A DNA stretch of 64,000 nt from Nostocoides sp. HKS02 (GCF_009707485.1 NZ_CP046121.1:2294001-2358000), one strand, 5' to 3'; shown: positions 8,287 through 17,170, numbered from the stretch's first letter. Made by a program: numbers and translations. Notes: generated by a model from the sequence alone, not told the origin.

Positions 8287-9926
8287 TACTTGGCCCGGCG
8301 CCGCGAGGACGTCTTCTTGGCGCTCGGCCGCACCACGGTATCACCGGCTTCGGCGGCCGCAGTCGCCAGGCCCAGCCCGAAGTCGGCGAGCGCGTCGACC
8401 AGGGCGTCGGAGGAGGCCTCGGGCGCGAGCACGTCGACCCGCAGCCCGTGCTCCTCGGCGGTCTTGGCGGTAGCCGGACCGATGCAGGCGATCACCGTCG
8501 ACGGGTGCGGCTTGCCGGCGATCCCGACGAGGTTGCGCACCGTCGAGGACGAGGTGAACACGGCCGCGTCGAACTGGCCGCCCTTGATGGCCTCGCGGAT
8601 GTGCGCGGCGGGCGGCGCCGCGCGCACGGTGCGGTATGCCGTGACGTCGTCGACCTCCCAGCCCATCTCCTGCAGGCCCGCGACCAGGGTGTCGGTGGCG
8701 ATGTCGGCGCGCGGCAGGAAGACCCGGTTGATGGGGTCGAGCACCTCGTCGAACGGCGGCCAGTCGGCCAGCAGCCCGTTCGCGGAGTTCTCACCCGACG
8801 GCACGAGGTCGGGCACGATGCCCCACTCGCGCAGCGCCTCGGCCGTGACCCCGCCGACAGCGGCGATCTTGAGCCCGGCGAAGGCCCGTGCGTCGAGCCC
8901 GAACTCCTCGAACTTCTCACGGACGGCCTTGACGGCGTTGACCGAGGTGAAACCGATCCACTCGTAGCGTCCGGTCACCAGACCCTTGACGGCGCGCTCC
9001 ATCTGCTGGGGCGTGCGCGGCGGCTCGACGGAGATCGTGGGGACGACCTCGGCAGTCGCGCCATAGGACTCCAGCCGGGCGATCGTCGTGCCCGACTGCT
9101 CCTTGGTGCGGGGCACCAGGACGTTCCATCCGAACAGCGGCTTGGTCTCGAACCACGAGAGGTTCTCGCGCAGCGCGACGGTCGACCCCACCACGGCCAG
9201 GGCCGGGAACTCGACGCTCTTCATGACCTTGGCGACCTGGCCGAGCGTGGAGACCCGCGTGGACTGCCCGATGGTCGTGCCCTTCTCGGTCAGCGCCACC
9301 GGGGTGTCGGCGGTGCGGCCAGCCGCGAGCAGCTTGCCGAGCGCGACCGCGAGGTCCTCAGGGGGTCCGAGCAGCACCACGGTCACCGACTCGGCGACCG
9401 AGGCCGACCAGTCGACTGCGCGGTCGTTCGCGGAGATCACGTGGACCGCGGGCGAGCTGCTCGACGTCAGCGGGATGCCGGCGTATGCCGGGACTGCGGA
9501 GACCGCGCTCACCCCCGGGACGACGTCGAAGCCGATCGCGGCCTTGTGGCAGGCCAGCGCCTCCTCGGCGAGCCCGTTGAAGGTGCCCGGGTCGCCGTCC
9601 ATGAGGCGCACCACGAGTCCGCCGCGAGCAGCCTTGGCAGCCTTGACGACGAGCTTGGCCCGCATCGCGTGGGTCAGCGGCTGACCGTGGTCGCCGTGCC
9701 CGGCGTCGACGATCTCGACGTCGGGGCGGCAGTACCTGGCCACGACGCCCTCACGGGCGACCTGGTCGATCACGACGACGTCCGCGGCGGCGAGGAACTC
9801 GACCGCCCGCACGGTCATCAGGCCGGCATCGCCGGGGCCGGCGCCGACGAAGGCGACGCGGCCGGGCTGGCGGCCGGGCTTGGGGGTGGTGGTGGCAGTG
9901 GTGGTGGTCGAGCGCGAGGGGCTCAC
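8286..9926 (-). CDS. hemD: Bifunctional uroporphyrinogen-III C-methyltransferase-like / uroporphyrinogen-III synthase
   Basis: Fusion of an N-terminal CobA-type tetrapyrrole methyltransferase domain (about residues 23-255; VGAGPGD at 27-33) and a C-terminal uroporphyrinogen-III synthase HemD domain (about 270-520). The HemD part closes hydroxymethylbilane to uroporphyrinogen III and must be active for haem synthesis. The methyltransferase part is divergent: where active enzymes have GGDP it reads [13 protein letters not shown], as in other actinobacterial HemD fusions, so siroheme-directed methylation is uncertain. The C-terminus is Lys/Arg/Ser rich. GTG at 9926 overlaps the hemC stop (GTGA). 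Codons upstream to 10328 in this frame are antisense noise. Confidence 0.93.
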   Translation of the reverse strand: MSPSRSTTTTATTTPKPGRQPGRVAFVGAGPGDAGLMTVRAVEFLAAADVVVIDQVAREGVVARYCRPDVEIVDAGHGDHGQPLTHAMRAKLVVKAAKAARGGLVVRLMDGDPGTFNGLAEEALACHKAAIGFDVVPGVSAVSAVPAYAGIPLTSSSSPAVHVISANDRAVDWSASVAESVTVVLLGPPEDLAVALGKLLAAGRTADTPVALTEKGTTIGQSTRVSTLGQVAKVMKSVEFPALAVVGSTVALRENLSWFETKPLFGWNVLVPRTKEQSGTTIARLESYGATAEVVPTISVEPPRTPQQMERAVKGLVTGRYEWIGFTSVNAVKAVREKFEEFGLDARAFAGLKIAAVGGVTAEALREWGIVPDLVPSGENSANGLLADWPPFDEVLDPINRVFLPRADIATDTLVAGLQEMGWEVDDVTAYRTVRAAPPAAHIREAIKGGQFDAAVFTSSSTVRNLVGIAGKPHPSTVIACIGPATAKTAEEHGLRVDVLAPEASSDALVDALADFGLGLATAAAEAGDTVVRPSAKKTSSRRRAK

Positions 9927-11038
9927 AGTGCACGCTCCGTGCTGTTGGGTGCTGGGCTGCGGTCGGGGGCGGCGAGCGGATGGTCTCCGGTCGCCCCGGC
10001 TGGGTCTGGGCGCCAGCGCGCGTGGTCGGCCTCGGGCGACGACGAGGGTCGCGACGAGGACGACGACGAGGGTCGCGACGAGGACGAGGACGAGGACGAG
10101 GCGGACGATGAGACCGACGACGAGGGGGCGACCAGGGAGTCGGCACCGTCCTCGAGCAGCAGGGCCGCCAGGCGCTGGCCGATGGCCTCGGCCTGACCCA
10201 CGGGGCCGACGAGGGAGCGACGCAGGTCGAACGACCCGTCGACTGCGCCGACAAAGGCGCGGAGCGACAGCTCGAGGCCGTCGTCGCCCTCGACGACCTC
10301 GGCGAGGGCCCCCACGGGCGCCGAGCACCCGGCCTCGAGGGCGGCCAGCAGTGCGCGCTCGGCCGTCACCGCCGCGCGGGTGTCGGGGTCGTCGAGCGCC
10401 CGCAGGAGCTCAATGGTGACCTGGTCGTCGGAGCGGCACTCGACCGCCAGCGCTCCCTGCCCGGGGGCAGGCAACATCTGCAGCGGGTCGAGGACCTCGG
10501 CGGCGTCGTCGAGGCGCCCGAGGCGGGCAAGCCCGGCGCGGGCGAGGACCACGGCATCGACGGCGCCCTCGCGGGCCAAGCCGATCCGGGTGTCGACGTT
10601 GCCCCGGATGTCCTTGAACTCCAGCCCGAGGCCGAGCGCGGCGAGCTGGGCCACCCGGCGCGGTGATCCGGTGCCGACGACGGCGCCGTCACCGAGCTCA
10701 CCAAGACCCGCACCAGACGTGCTGACCAGCACGTCGCGGGGGTCCTCGCGGACCGGCAGGGCAGCGATGACCAGACCCGGCTCAGGCGCGGTCGGCAGGT
10801 CCTTGAGCGAGTGCACCGCGAGGTCGACCTCACCGGCGAGCAGGGCCTGGCGGAGTGCGGTGGCGAACACGCCGGTCCCGCCCAGCGAGCTGAGCGGCGC
10901 GCTGGAGGTGTCGCCCTCGGTGACGATCTCGACGAGCTCCACCTCGTGACCCCGGGCCCGCAACAGGTCGGCCACCCAGTCGGACTGGGTCGTGGCCAGC
11001 GTGCTGCGGCGGGTGCCGAGTCGCAGGACGGCGCTCAC
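9923..11038 (-). CDS. hemC: Hydroxymethylbilane synthase HemC with unusual Ser-rich C-terminal tail
   Basis: Porphobilinogen deaminase, polymerising four porphobilinogens into hydroxymethylbilane. Conserved blocks are present, including GTRRSTLAT at the N-terminus, HSLKDLPT, and the dipyrromethane cofactor cysteine in EAGCSAPVG (Cys238). The enzyme should end near residue 310, but the frame continues about 60 residues through a serine-rich, low-complexity tail (runs of Ser with RPSS units) encoded by GAC/GAG-type repeats at about 10030-10135. Start GTG at 11038 overlaps the hemA stop; the stop overlaps the hemD/cobA start, so the tail lies inside a coupled operon. Confidence 0.95.
   Translation of the reverse strand: MSAVLRLGTRRSTLATTQSDWVADLLRARGHEVELVEIVTEGDTSSAPLSSLGGTGVFATALRQALLAGEVDLAVHSLKDLPTAPEPGLVIAALPVREDPRDVLVSTSGAGLGELGDGAVVGTGSPRRVAQLAALGLGLEFKDIRGNVDTRIGLAREGAVDAVVLARAGLARLGRLDDAAEVLDPLQMLPAPGQGALAVECRSDDQVTIELLRALDDPDTRAAVTAERALLAALEAGCSAPVGALAEVVEGDDGLELSLRAFVGAVDGSFDLRRSLVGPVGQAEAIGQRLAALLLEDGADSLVAPSSSVSSSASSSSSSSSRPSSSSSSRPSSSPEADHARWRPDPAGATGDHPLAAPDRSPAPNSTERAL
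10030..10135. repeat. GAC/GAG low-complexity tract in the hemC 3' end
   Basis: Imperfect short tandem repeats built from gacgag and ggtcgcgacgag units. On the minus strand they encode the serine-rich tail of HemC. Such tracts vary in length between strains by slippage. Confidence 0.75.
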
Positions 11039-12342
11039 GCCAGACCACCTCGCTCGGGGGGCACCAGGGCGGTGACGGCTTCGCCGGGGCGCAGGTCGAA
11101 CAGCTGGCGCAGGGCCTGGGCGTAGTCGTCGCCCTGCCCCCCGACCGCCAGCTCCTTGACCCGCACGGTGGGGGTGTGGAGCAGCTTCTCGACGATGCGG
11201 TGCACCGCGAGCTGGACCTCGGCGCGCGTCTGCTCGTCGAGGTCCGGCAGGCGCTGGTCGAGGCGGGTGAGCTCAGCGGCGACCACGTCTGCCGCGTGGG
11301 ACCGCAGCGCGGCCACTGTCGGCGCGACGGACTCGGCCGCACGGGCCGTGAGGTATGCCGCGACCTCACCGATGACGAGGTCGGCGACCTCCTGCACCTG
11401 CGGCGGCGTGGTGCCACCGGAGAGCTGGTCGCCGAGTGCGGCGAGCCCTGCGACGCTGACGCCACTCAGGGAGTCGACCTCGGGGGCCACGTCGTGGGGC
11501 AGCGCGAGGTCGATGTAGACCTGCGGGCGGCCGCCACGCGCCACCTGAGCGTCGCCGGCCCCGGCCAGGTCGACCACGACCCCCGTCGAACCGGTGCAGG
11601 AGATGACGACATCGGCGCCGGCGAGCGCCGCCGGCAGCTCGCCCAGGGGGCGGGCCGCCCCGCCGACGCGCTCGGCGAGCCGGGTGGCCTTGGCCAGCGT
11701 GCGGTTGACCACGGTGATGCTGCGGGCGCCGACCCGCGTGACCGTCGTGGCGGCGAGCGAGCTCATGGCACCGGCACCGACGACGAGCACGTCGAGCCTG
11801 CTCAACGACCCGAGCTCGCGTTCGGCGCGGGCCAGTCCCGCCTCGACCAGCGAGACGCTCACGGCGTCGATACCGGTCTCGGTGTGGGCGCGCTTGCCCA
11901 CCCGGAGGGCTTGCTGGAACAGGCTGTTGAGGGCCGGGCCGACCTGACCGGCGCGCTGGCCCTCGCGCAGCGCGGTGCGCATCTGCCCGAGGATCTGGGC
12001 CTCACCGACCGCCATGGAGTCGAGCCCGCAGGCGACCGTGAAGGCGTGGGCGATGGCGCGGTCCTCGTAGTGGACGTAGAGGTGCTCACGCAGCTCGTCG
12101 GGTGCGACACCAGTCACCTCGGTCAGGGCCTCGGCGATGTCGGTGACCGCGCCGTGGAAGGTGAGGGACTCGGCATACACCTCGGTGCGGTTGCAGGTGG
12201 AGACCACGATGGCCTCGGAGAGGTTCTCGCGCCGGGTCAGGCTCGCGGCGAGCGCGGCGCGGCCGGCCGGGTCGAGCGACATCGACTCGAGCAGGGGCAG
12301 GGGGGCGGTGTGGTGGGACAGCCCCAGAATCACCAGGCTCAT
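11035..12342 (-). CDS. hemA: Glutamyl-tRNA reductase HemA
   Basis: NADPH-dependent reductase that turns glutamyl-tRNA into glutamate-1-semialdehyde, committing glutamate to tetrapyrroles. The 435-residue protein has the N-terminal catalytic domain with the nucleophile Cys50 in STCNRTE, the GEAQILGQ block, an NADPH-binding region (VVGAGAMSSLA) and the C-terminal dimerisation helices. ATG at 12342 overlaps the rex stop (ATGA). Transcription probably starts at the Rex-controlled promoter ahead of rex, as in Streptomyces rex-hemACD. Confidence 0.97.
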   Translation of the reverse strand: MSLVILGLSHHTAPLPLLESMSLDPAGRAALAASLTRRENLSEAIVVSTCNRTEVYAESLTFHGAVTDIAEALTEVTGVAPDELREHLYVHYEDRAIAHAFTVACGLDSMAVGEAQILGQMRTALREGQRAGQVGPALNSLFQQALRVGKRAHTETGIDAVSVSLVEAGLARAERELGSLSRLDVLVVGAGAMSSLAATTVTRVGARSITVVNRTLAKATRLAERVGGAARPLGELPAALAGADVVISCTGSTGVVVDLAGAGDAQVARGGRPQVYIDLALPHDVAPEVDSLSGVSVAGLAALGDQLSGGTTPPQVQEVADLVIGEVAAYLTARAAESVAPTVAALRSHAADVVAAELTRLDQRLPDLDEQTRAEVQLAVHRIVEKLLHTPTVRVKELAVGGQGDDYAQALRQLFDLRPGEAVTALVPPERGGLA

Positions 12343-13028
12343 CGGGCCACCGCCGTCGCGATCGACGCGAGGTCTCCCTCGGCCAAGGCCCTGCGCTGCT
12401 CGTGGAACGCGAGGATCTGCAGCTCGGTGGACAGGTCGACCTTGCGCACGTCGACGTCGTCCGGCACCACGAGCACACAGGGTGCGAAGTTGAGGATCGA
12501 GCGGACGCCCGCCGCCACGAGCTGGTCGCACACCGACTGGGCGGACGCGGCGGGAGTCGCGATGACCCCGATGGCCAGCCCCTGCTCGGCCACCAGGCCG
12601 GCCAGGGCGTCCATCGGCAGCACCGGCAGCCCAGCGATCAGCTGGCTGTGCAGGCCGGGGTCCTGGTCGAGCAGCGCGACGACCCGAAATCCTCGCGTCG
12701 CGAACCCGCTGTAGGCCGCCAGCGCATGGCCGAGGTTTCCCATGCCGATGATGGCCACGGGCCAGTCCTGGGTCAGCCCGAGCTCGCGGGAGATCTGGTA
12801 GGCGAGGTGGTCGACCTCGTAGCCCACCCCCCGCACGCCGTAGGAACCCAGGTGGGAGAGATCCTTGCGGAGCTTGGCGCTGCGCACACCGGCAGCGGCG
12901 GCCAGCTCCTCCGACGAGACCGACGCGATGCCCCGCTCGGCGAAACCCGTCAGGGCCCGGAGGTACTCGGGGAGCCGGGCGACCGTGGCGTCGGGGACGC
13001 CCCGACGGGTGCTCGGATCGGCAGACAC
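12339..13028 (-). CDS. rex: Redox-sensing transcriptional repressor Rex
   Basis: NADH/NAD+-sensing repressor, 229 residues. The N-terminal winged helix spans about residues 10-85 (with KLRKDLSHLGSYG) and the Rossmann domain follows, with the dinucleotide motif GMGNLG at 95-100. Start is GTG at 13028. A matching Rex operator lies 77 bp upstream, so the gene and the hem genes behind it are probably autoregulated: high NADH releases Rex and raises haem synthesis. The rex-hemA arrangement is conserved in actinobacteria. Confidence 0.96.
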   Translation of the reverse strand: MSADPSTRRGVPDATVARLPEYLRALTGFAERGIASVSSEELAAAAGVRSAKLRKDLSHLGSYGVRGVGYEVDHLAYQISRELGLTQDWPVAIIGMGNLGHALAAYSGFATRGFRVVALLDQDPGLHSQLIAGLPVLPMDALAGLVAEQGLAIGVIATPAASAQSVCDQLVAAGVRSILNFAPCVLVVPDDVDVRKVDLSTELQILAFHEQRRALAEGDLASIATAVAR

Positions 13029-13104
13029 GGTCTCTTGGGCTCCTTCTGTTCCAGGGCAGCCCGCACCTGGCTGGAGCGGACGGGAGCCCCGTCAGATTAC
13101 GCTT

Positions 13105-13122
13105 TTGTGAACCGATGCACAA
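13105..13122. promoter_or_regulatory. Rex operator upstream of rex-hemACDB
   Basis: TTGTGAACCGATGCACAA is a near-palindrome with TTGTG and CACAA half sites separated by eight bases, the spacing of known Rex sites (TTGTG-N8-CACAA). It is the only such site near the operon and sits where the rex promoter should be. Confidence 0.85.
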
Positions 13123-13177
13123 AGTCACAAGCGACCGCTGGGCCACGGGCGTGACCCACGTCACGGTGCAGGCTGGC

Positions 13178-13426
13178 TCAGCCCCCCAGGGCGGCTCGCA
13201 GCCGGGCCTCGTCGACCCGCCAGTAGTCGTGCTGGCGACCGTCGACCAGGGTCACCGGGATCTGCTCCCAGTACTGCTCCGCGAGCGCGGGCTCGTCCGC
13301 GATGGAGTGCTCCACCCAGCCCACCCCGAGGTCTGCGGTGACGCGCTCGATGACCGCTCGCGCGTCGTCGCAGAGGTGGCAGCCGGGCTTGGCGATCAGC
13401 GTCACCCGAGGCAGGGAAACAGGCAC
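13178..13426 (-). CDS. Glutaredoxin-like (DUF836) small protein
   Basis: Small thioredoxin-fold protein of about 82 residues. The N-terminal beta strand and redox motif TLIAKPGCHLCDDA carry a CxxC pair, and the rest (EQIPVTLVDGRQHDYWRVDEARLRAAL) matches the glutaredoxin-like DUF836 family with its cis-proline. Start is uncertain: GTG at 13426 or 13429 gives the family length but has a poorly spaced GAGG; an ATG at 13462 has AGGGG immediately upstream. The gene commonly lies beside the BldN-type sigma gene in actinobacteria. Thiol substrate unknown. Confidence 0.82.
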   Translation of the reverse strand: MPVSLPRVTLIAKPGCHLCDDARAVIERVTADLGVGWVEHSIADEPALAEQYWEQIPVTLVDGRQHDYWRVDEARLRAALGG

Positions 13427-13687
13427 CACCTCACTGTATGCCGGGCACCCGGGGCGCGGCATACCCCTGCCGGCAGGTGCGGTGTGGCGCAGGTCTCCTG
13501 ACAAAGGGGAGAAATTCGGGGAAACTGTCACGGTCAGGAGGTCACCATCCGGATACCCGCAACCGTCAGCACCGCGAGCCCTCTCGCGGTCCTGCGTCCT
13601 GCCCTGGTGACCTCAGCAGGCACAACGACGGGCTCCTCGCGGGGTTACGGACTCGCAGCGGCCACCACCGACTTCCTGGCCACGCTG

Positions 13688-13730
13688 CGCGTACTGCTCC
13701 AGCCTCGCCGGCGAGGCTGAGCAGTACGCG
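13688..13730 (+). promoter_or_regulatory. Long hairpin immediately upstream of the ECF sigma gene
   Basis: Twelve bases at 13688-13699 pair with 13719-13730 and nine at 13701-13709 pair with 13710-13718, giving a 21-bp stem with one bulged C at 13700. It ends six bases before the start codon at 13737, so it would fold over the ribosome binding region. It lies in the roughly 310-base gap before the sigma gene, in which I see no other gene. Confidence 0.6.
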
Positions 13731-13736
13731 GAGACC

Positions 13737-14354
13737 ATGCCCGGGGGCGACCGCGACGGCAGCACCGCCGCGCGAGCGGGCTTCGGCCCCGGTGAGGCCC
13801 CCCAGGACTTCGAGCGGATCTCGGCGCTGGTCGAACTGGCCCAGCGCGGCGACTCCGAGGCGTTCGGCATGCTCTACGAGCGCTACGTCGACGTCGTCTA
13901 CCGCTACATCTACGTCCGGGTCGGCAGCCAGCAGCTCGCCGAGGACCTCACCTCGGAGACGTTCCTGCGGGCGCTGCGCCGGATGGACTCCTTCTCGTGG
14001 CAGGGCCGCGACATCGCGGCGTGGTTCGTGACGATCGCCCGCAACCTCATCACCGACAACGCCAAGTCGGCGCGGTTCCGCATGGAGGTCACGACCGCCG
14101 ACATGCTCGACGCCGACCAGCGGATCGACGCACCCGACACCGAGGTCCTCGACCGGCTGCGCAACGAACGCCTGTTCGCCGCCGTGAAGGGCCTCAAGCC
14201 GGAGCAGGCCGAGTGCGTGGTCCTGCGGTTCCTGCAGGGGCTCAGCCTCTCCGAGACCGCCAAGGTGCTCGGCAAGTCCGAGGGCGCGGTCAAACAGCTC
14301 CAGCTCCGCGCCGTCCGCGCCCTGCACCGGGAGCTGGCCGATGTCGAGCTCTGA
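13737..14354 (+). CDS. ECF sigma factor, BldN-like
   Basis: RNA polymerase sigma factor of the extracytoplasmic-function class (205 residues). Region 2 (about residues 35-105: AFGMLYERYVDVVYRYIYVRVG, shown partly, then EDLTSETFLRAL and WQGRDIAAWFVTIARN) and region 4 (about 145-200: LKPEQAECVVLRFLQGLSLSETAKVLGKSEGAVKQL in part) are close in wording to Streptomyces BldN. It lacks a long N-terminal pro-sequence. ATG 13737 is the only start codon between the in-frame stop at 13608 and the conserved region. The next gene is an RsbN-like membrane protein, the known anti-sigma partner of BldN, so sequestration at the membrane is likely. Confidence 0.92.
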   Translation: MPGGDRDGSTAARAGFGPGEAPQDFERISALVELAQRGDSEAFGMLYERYVDVVYRYIYVRVGSQQLAEDLTSETFLRALRRMDSFSWQGRDIAAWFVTIARNLITDNAKSARFRMEVTTADMLDADQRIDAPDTEVLDRLRNERLFAAVKGLKPEQAECVVLRFLQGLSLSETAKVLGKSEGAVKQLQLRAVRALHRELADVEL

Positions 14355-14465
14355 CCACTTCGCATTTCGCTACGGATCGGCGCGTAACTTCCGTCCGGAC
14401 CGCTCGTTCTCACCGCATAAGGCCGTTCACGCGGTGCCGCAACAACTGAGCAGGGAGGTGTCACC

Positions 14466-15686
14466 ATGCCCGTGCTGAACCGCAGGGCAGACGCCTTCCA
14501 GCGCGCCCTCGAGGGCCAGCCCACCAGCGACACCCAGCTGTCCAGCCTGCTCACGACCGCAGACCAGCTGCGCACGGCCCGCCCCGGTCCCAGCCCGGAC
14601 CCCGCGTTCGTCGCGGCGCTGCGCACCCGCCTCATGACCGAGGCCGCGAGCCTGCCGACCCCGAGCCCCGCCGCGGCCAGGTCCCGCGCCGAGCGTCGCG
14701 CGTCCGCCCGACCCACTCCCGTCGTCGTGGTCGTCGGTCATGGCCTGCCTCGCGCGCTGGCCGGTGCGGTGGCGTCGGCGCTGCTCGTCGGCGCCGTGGT
14801 CGGCGTCGCCTCACGCGGCTCGGTCCCCGGCGACAGCCTCTACCCCGTGAAGAGCTGGCTCGACAACGTCGCCGTGCGCCTGGCCGACAGCGACTTCGAC
14901 CGCGGCCAGACCTACCTGACCCAGGCCCAGGAGCACATCTCCGACGCGCGCTCGGTGGTCGAGCGCCCCGGCGGCAGCCCGAGCGCCGACGACGTCAACG
15001 TCGCGGTGCAGCAGGCCATCGACAGTGTCCAGGGTGGCCAGCGCGCGCTGGACCGGTCGTATGCCGCGACGGGCAACCCGCAGGCTCTGCTCGCCATGCG
15101 CGACTTCACCGCGCGCGCCCTGCCGCAGGTCGAGGTGCTGCGTGCCGAGGCTCCGGCCGGGTCGCTGCCGCTCGTCGGCCGGCTCGAGGCGCTCCTGCAG
15201 GACAGCCAACAGGCCGCGCAGCGGCGGCTGGCGGCCTGCGGGGCACCGTGCGCCACCCTCGTTCCCAGCGCCTACAACCCGGCATCCCTGCCGGGGCCAG
15301 CGAGCACGAACCCAGCCGGCACGAACCCGTCGGCCCAGTCCGGATCCGGCAGCCTCGGGAGCCCTGGCGCGGTGGGTGCCGACGGAACGACCATCACCGT
15401 CCCCTCCACCGCCATCACCGGCGGCGCCGGTGGGGGCGCACCGTTGCCCCATGTGAGCGCCCCGGCGGGTGGCGTGGTCTCCGCCGGAGGCGGTGGCGCG
15501 AGCCTGGGCACCGGCGGGGTCGGCGTGCAGGTGCCTTCGGTGACGGCGACCGTGCCACTCGTGTCGAGCACCCTCAAGCTGCCGGCGCCATCGGTGTCCC
15601 TCGGCACCGGGGGCATCCGGGTCACGCTGCCGAGCTCCACGCTGCTGTCGACGACGCTGCCCGGCACCACGATCACCCTGCCCTGA
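14466..15686 (+). CDS. DUF5667 membrane protein, RsbN-like anti-sigma factor
   Basis: A 406-residue protein with a cytoplasmic N-terminal part (1-90), one membrane segment (about 94-115) and a DUF5667 domain beginning GDSLYPVKSWLDNVAVRLADS (120 onward, shown in part). The C-terminal 140 residues are Gly/Ser/Thr/Pro-rich low complexity and probably sit outside the membrane or in the wall. Gene order directly after a BldN-like sigma factor and the domain match the RsbN family. SD GGGAGGTG precedes the ATG. The last 30 residues contain repeated LPSSTLLSTTLPGTT-like wording. Confidence 0.85.
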   Translation: MPVLNRRADAFQRALEGQPTSDTQLSSLLTTADQLRTARPGPSPDPAFVAALRTRLMTEAASLPTPSPAAARSRAERRASARPTPVVVVVGHGLPRALAGAVASALLVGAVVGVASRGSVPGDSLYPVKSWLDNVAVRLADSDFDRGQTYLTQAQEHISDARSVVERPGGSPSADDVNVAVQQAIDSVQGGQRALDRSYAATGNPQALLAMRDFTARALPQVEVLRAEAPAGSLPLVGRLEALLQDSQQAAQRRLAACGAPCATLVPSAYNPASLPGPASTNPAGTNPSAQSGSGSLGSPGAVGADGTTITVPSTAITGGAGGGAPLPHVSAPAGGVVSAGGGGASLGTGGVGVQVPSVTATVPLVSSTLKLPAPSVSLGTGGIRVTLPSSTLLSTTLPGTTITLP

Positions 15687-15706
15687 CGCGTCGGTCAGAA
15701 CGTCGG

Positions 15707-17170
15707 TCAGAAGAAGACCGACCGCCGCTGCATGAGCAGTGAGTACAACGTCTGCTGGATCGTCTCGCGCACCTGGTCGGTGAGGTCGAAGACCAGCATC
15801 GGGTCGTCGGCAGCTCCCGGCCCGAGGTGCGCGGTCTCGACGGGCGACCCGAACTCGATGATCCACTTGCTCGGCAACGGGATCAGCCCCAACGGACCGA
15901 GCAACGGCCAGGTCGGTGTGATCGGGGCGTACGGGGCGCCGAACAGCCGCGCCACGGCCTTCATGTTGCCGATGATGGGGTAGATCTCCTCGGCACCCAC
16001 GATCGAGCACGGGATGATGGGAACGCCGGTCTTCAGCGCCGCGGACACGAACCCGCCACGGCCGAACCGCTGCAGCTTGTAGCGCTCGGTGAAGGGCTTT
16101 CCGACACCCTTGAACCCCTCGGGCCAGACGCCGCAGAGCTCCCCGCTCGACAGGAGTCGCTCGGCGTCGGGGTTGGCGGCCAGGGTCGAACCGGACTTGC
16201 GGGCGACATTGCCGATCACCGGGGTCTGGAACACCAGGTCGGCCCCGAGCATGCGCAGGTGCCGATGCGCCGGGTGCTCGTCGTGCACGGCCACCTGGGT
16301 CATCAGCGAGTCCATGGCGATGGTGCCCGAGTGGTTGGCCACGACGAGGCCACCACCCTCGCTCGGGATGTTCTCGATGCCCCGCACCTCGACCCGGAAC
16401 CACGAGCGGTAGAGCGGTCGCAGCACGGGCAGGTAGAAGCTGGTCGTGAAGTCCTCGTCGAAGCCGAACTCGTCGACGATGTAGTCGCCGGTCAGTCGCC
16501 TGCGCACGAACGACAAGGTCGAGGCGAGGTGGCGCTCCACATCGTCCGCGGAGATGCCAGCGGCCTCGGCGGCGACCCGCACGGCGGCGATCCCGGCGGT
16601 GAGCAGCTCCTCGATCCCCGGGGCGATGCTGCGCCGCGTCGACGCCGGCGGTGTTTCCTGCGCGGCGGGTACCTCGTCGCCGACGGCCTGGAGGGCACGG
16701 ACGGGGCGCACGTCTGTATGCCGGGTGGCCGGCGTGGCCGCGGACCTCGCATCACGCACGGGCCGGACGGTCCGCGCGGCTCGGGCCGGGCGGGTCGTGC
16801 GTGCTCCCGAGCGAGCCACGGTCTTGGTGGTCGGCACGGCCTTCGCCACCGGCTGGGGGCGGTGCTTGGCCGAGCGGGTGGGCCGGTCCGACGTCGGGGT
16901 CGTGCCGGTCGGGGTCGTGCTGAGGGTCGTGCTGGGGGTCGTGCTGGGGGTCGTGCGGGTGGTCGGGCTGGGGGTCGTGCTGGTGGGGCCTGCGCCGGCC
17001 AGCAGCGGCGTGCTGCGCCGCTTCGCGCGCTCCCCCGACGCCCGCGCCGCACCCGCGGCCAGCGCCCCCGTCTTGCGCGGTTTCGCCGTCTTGGCCGTCT
17101 TGGCCGTCTTGGCCGTCTTGGCCGTCGTCGCGGCCTTGGTGGTGCGCGATGCGCCCGAGCTGGCGGCCAT
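15707..17170 (-). CDS. Lysophospholipid acyltransferase family protein (PlsC-like) with long disordered N-terminus
   Basis: Glycerophospholipid acyltransferase of the PlsC superfamily. Residues about 200-487 form the catalytic domain, with the acyltransferase box NHSGTIAMD at 279-287 (an HX6D variant typical of this actinobacterial subfamily) and the second box LCGVWPEGFKG. The first 140 residues are low complexity: tandem KTA units from a 9-bp DNA repeat, then STTP units from a 12-bp repeat, then Arg/Ala-rich stretches. ATG at 17170 shares a base with the upstream epimerase stop (TGATG), so both are one operon. The stop lies 20 bp from the convergent RsbN-like gene. Acyl substrate unknown. 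Confidence 0.88.
   Translation of the reverse strand: MAASSGASRTTKAATTAKTAKTAKTAKTAKPRKTGALAAGAARASGERAKRRSTPLLAGAGPTSTTPSPTTRTTPSTTPSTTLSTTPTGTTPTSDRPTRSAKHRPQPVAKAVPTTKTVARSGARTTRPARAARTVRPVRDARSAATPATRHTDVRPVRALQAVGDEVPAAQETPPASTRRSIAPGIEELLTAGIAAVRVAAEAAGISADDVERHLASTLSFVRRRLTGDYIVDEFGFDEDFTTSFYLPVLRPLYRSWFRVEVRGIENIPSEGGGLVVANHSGTIAMDSLMTQVAVHDEHPAHRHLRMLGADLVFQTPVIGNVARKSGSTLAANPDAERLLSSGELCGVWPEGFKGVGKPFTERYKLQRFGRGGFVSAALKTGVPIIPCSIVGAEEIYPIIGNMKAVARLFGAPYAPITPTWPLLGPLGLIPLPSKWIIEFGSPVETAHLGPGAADDPMLVFDLTDQVRETIQQTLYSLLMQRRSVFF
16913..17133. repeat. Short tandem repeats encoding the KTA and STTP runs of the acyltransferase N-terminus
   Basis: Two arrays: about five copies of a 9-bp unit (gccgtcttg) near 17091-17133 and several copies of a 12-bp ggggtcgtgctg-type unit near 16913-16985. 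Both are in frame, so copy number changes would only lengthen or shorten the disordered tail. Confidence 0.75.

Noticed and set aside
9927..10328. A 134-codon N-terminal extension of the hemD/cobA frame
   Set aside because: It overlaps hemC in another frame and is Arg/Pro-rich; GTG 9926 overlaps the hemC stop and gives the normal protein start.
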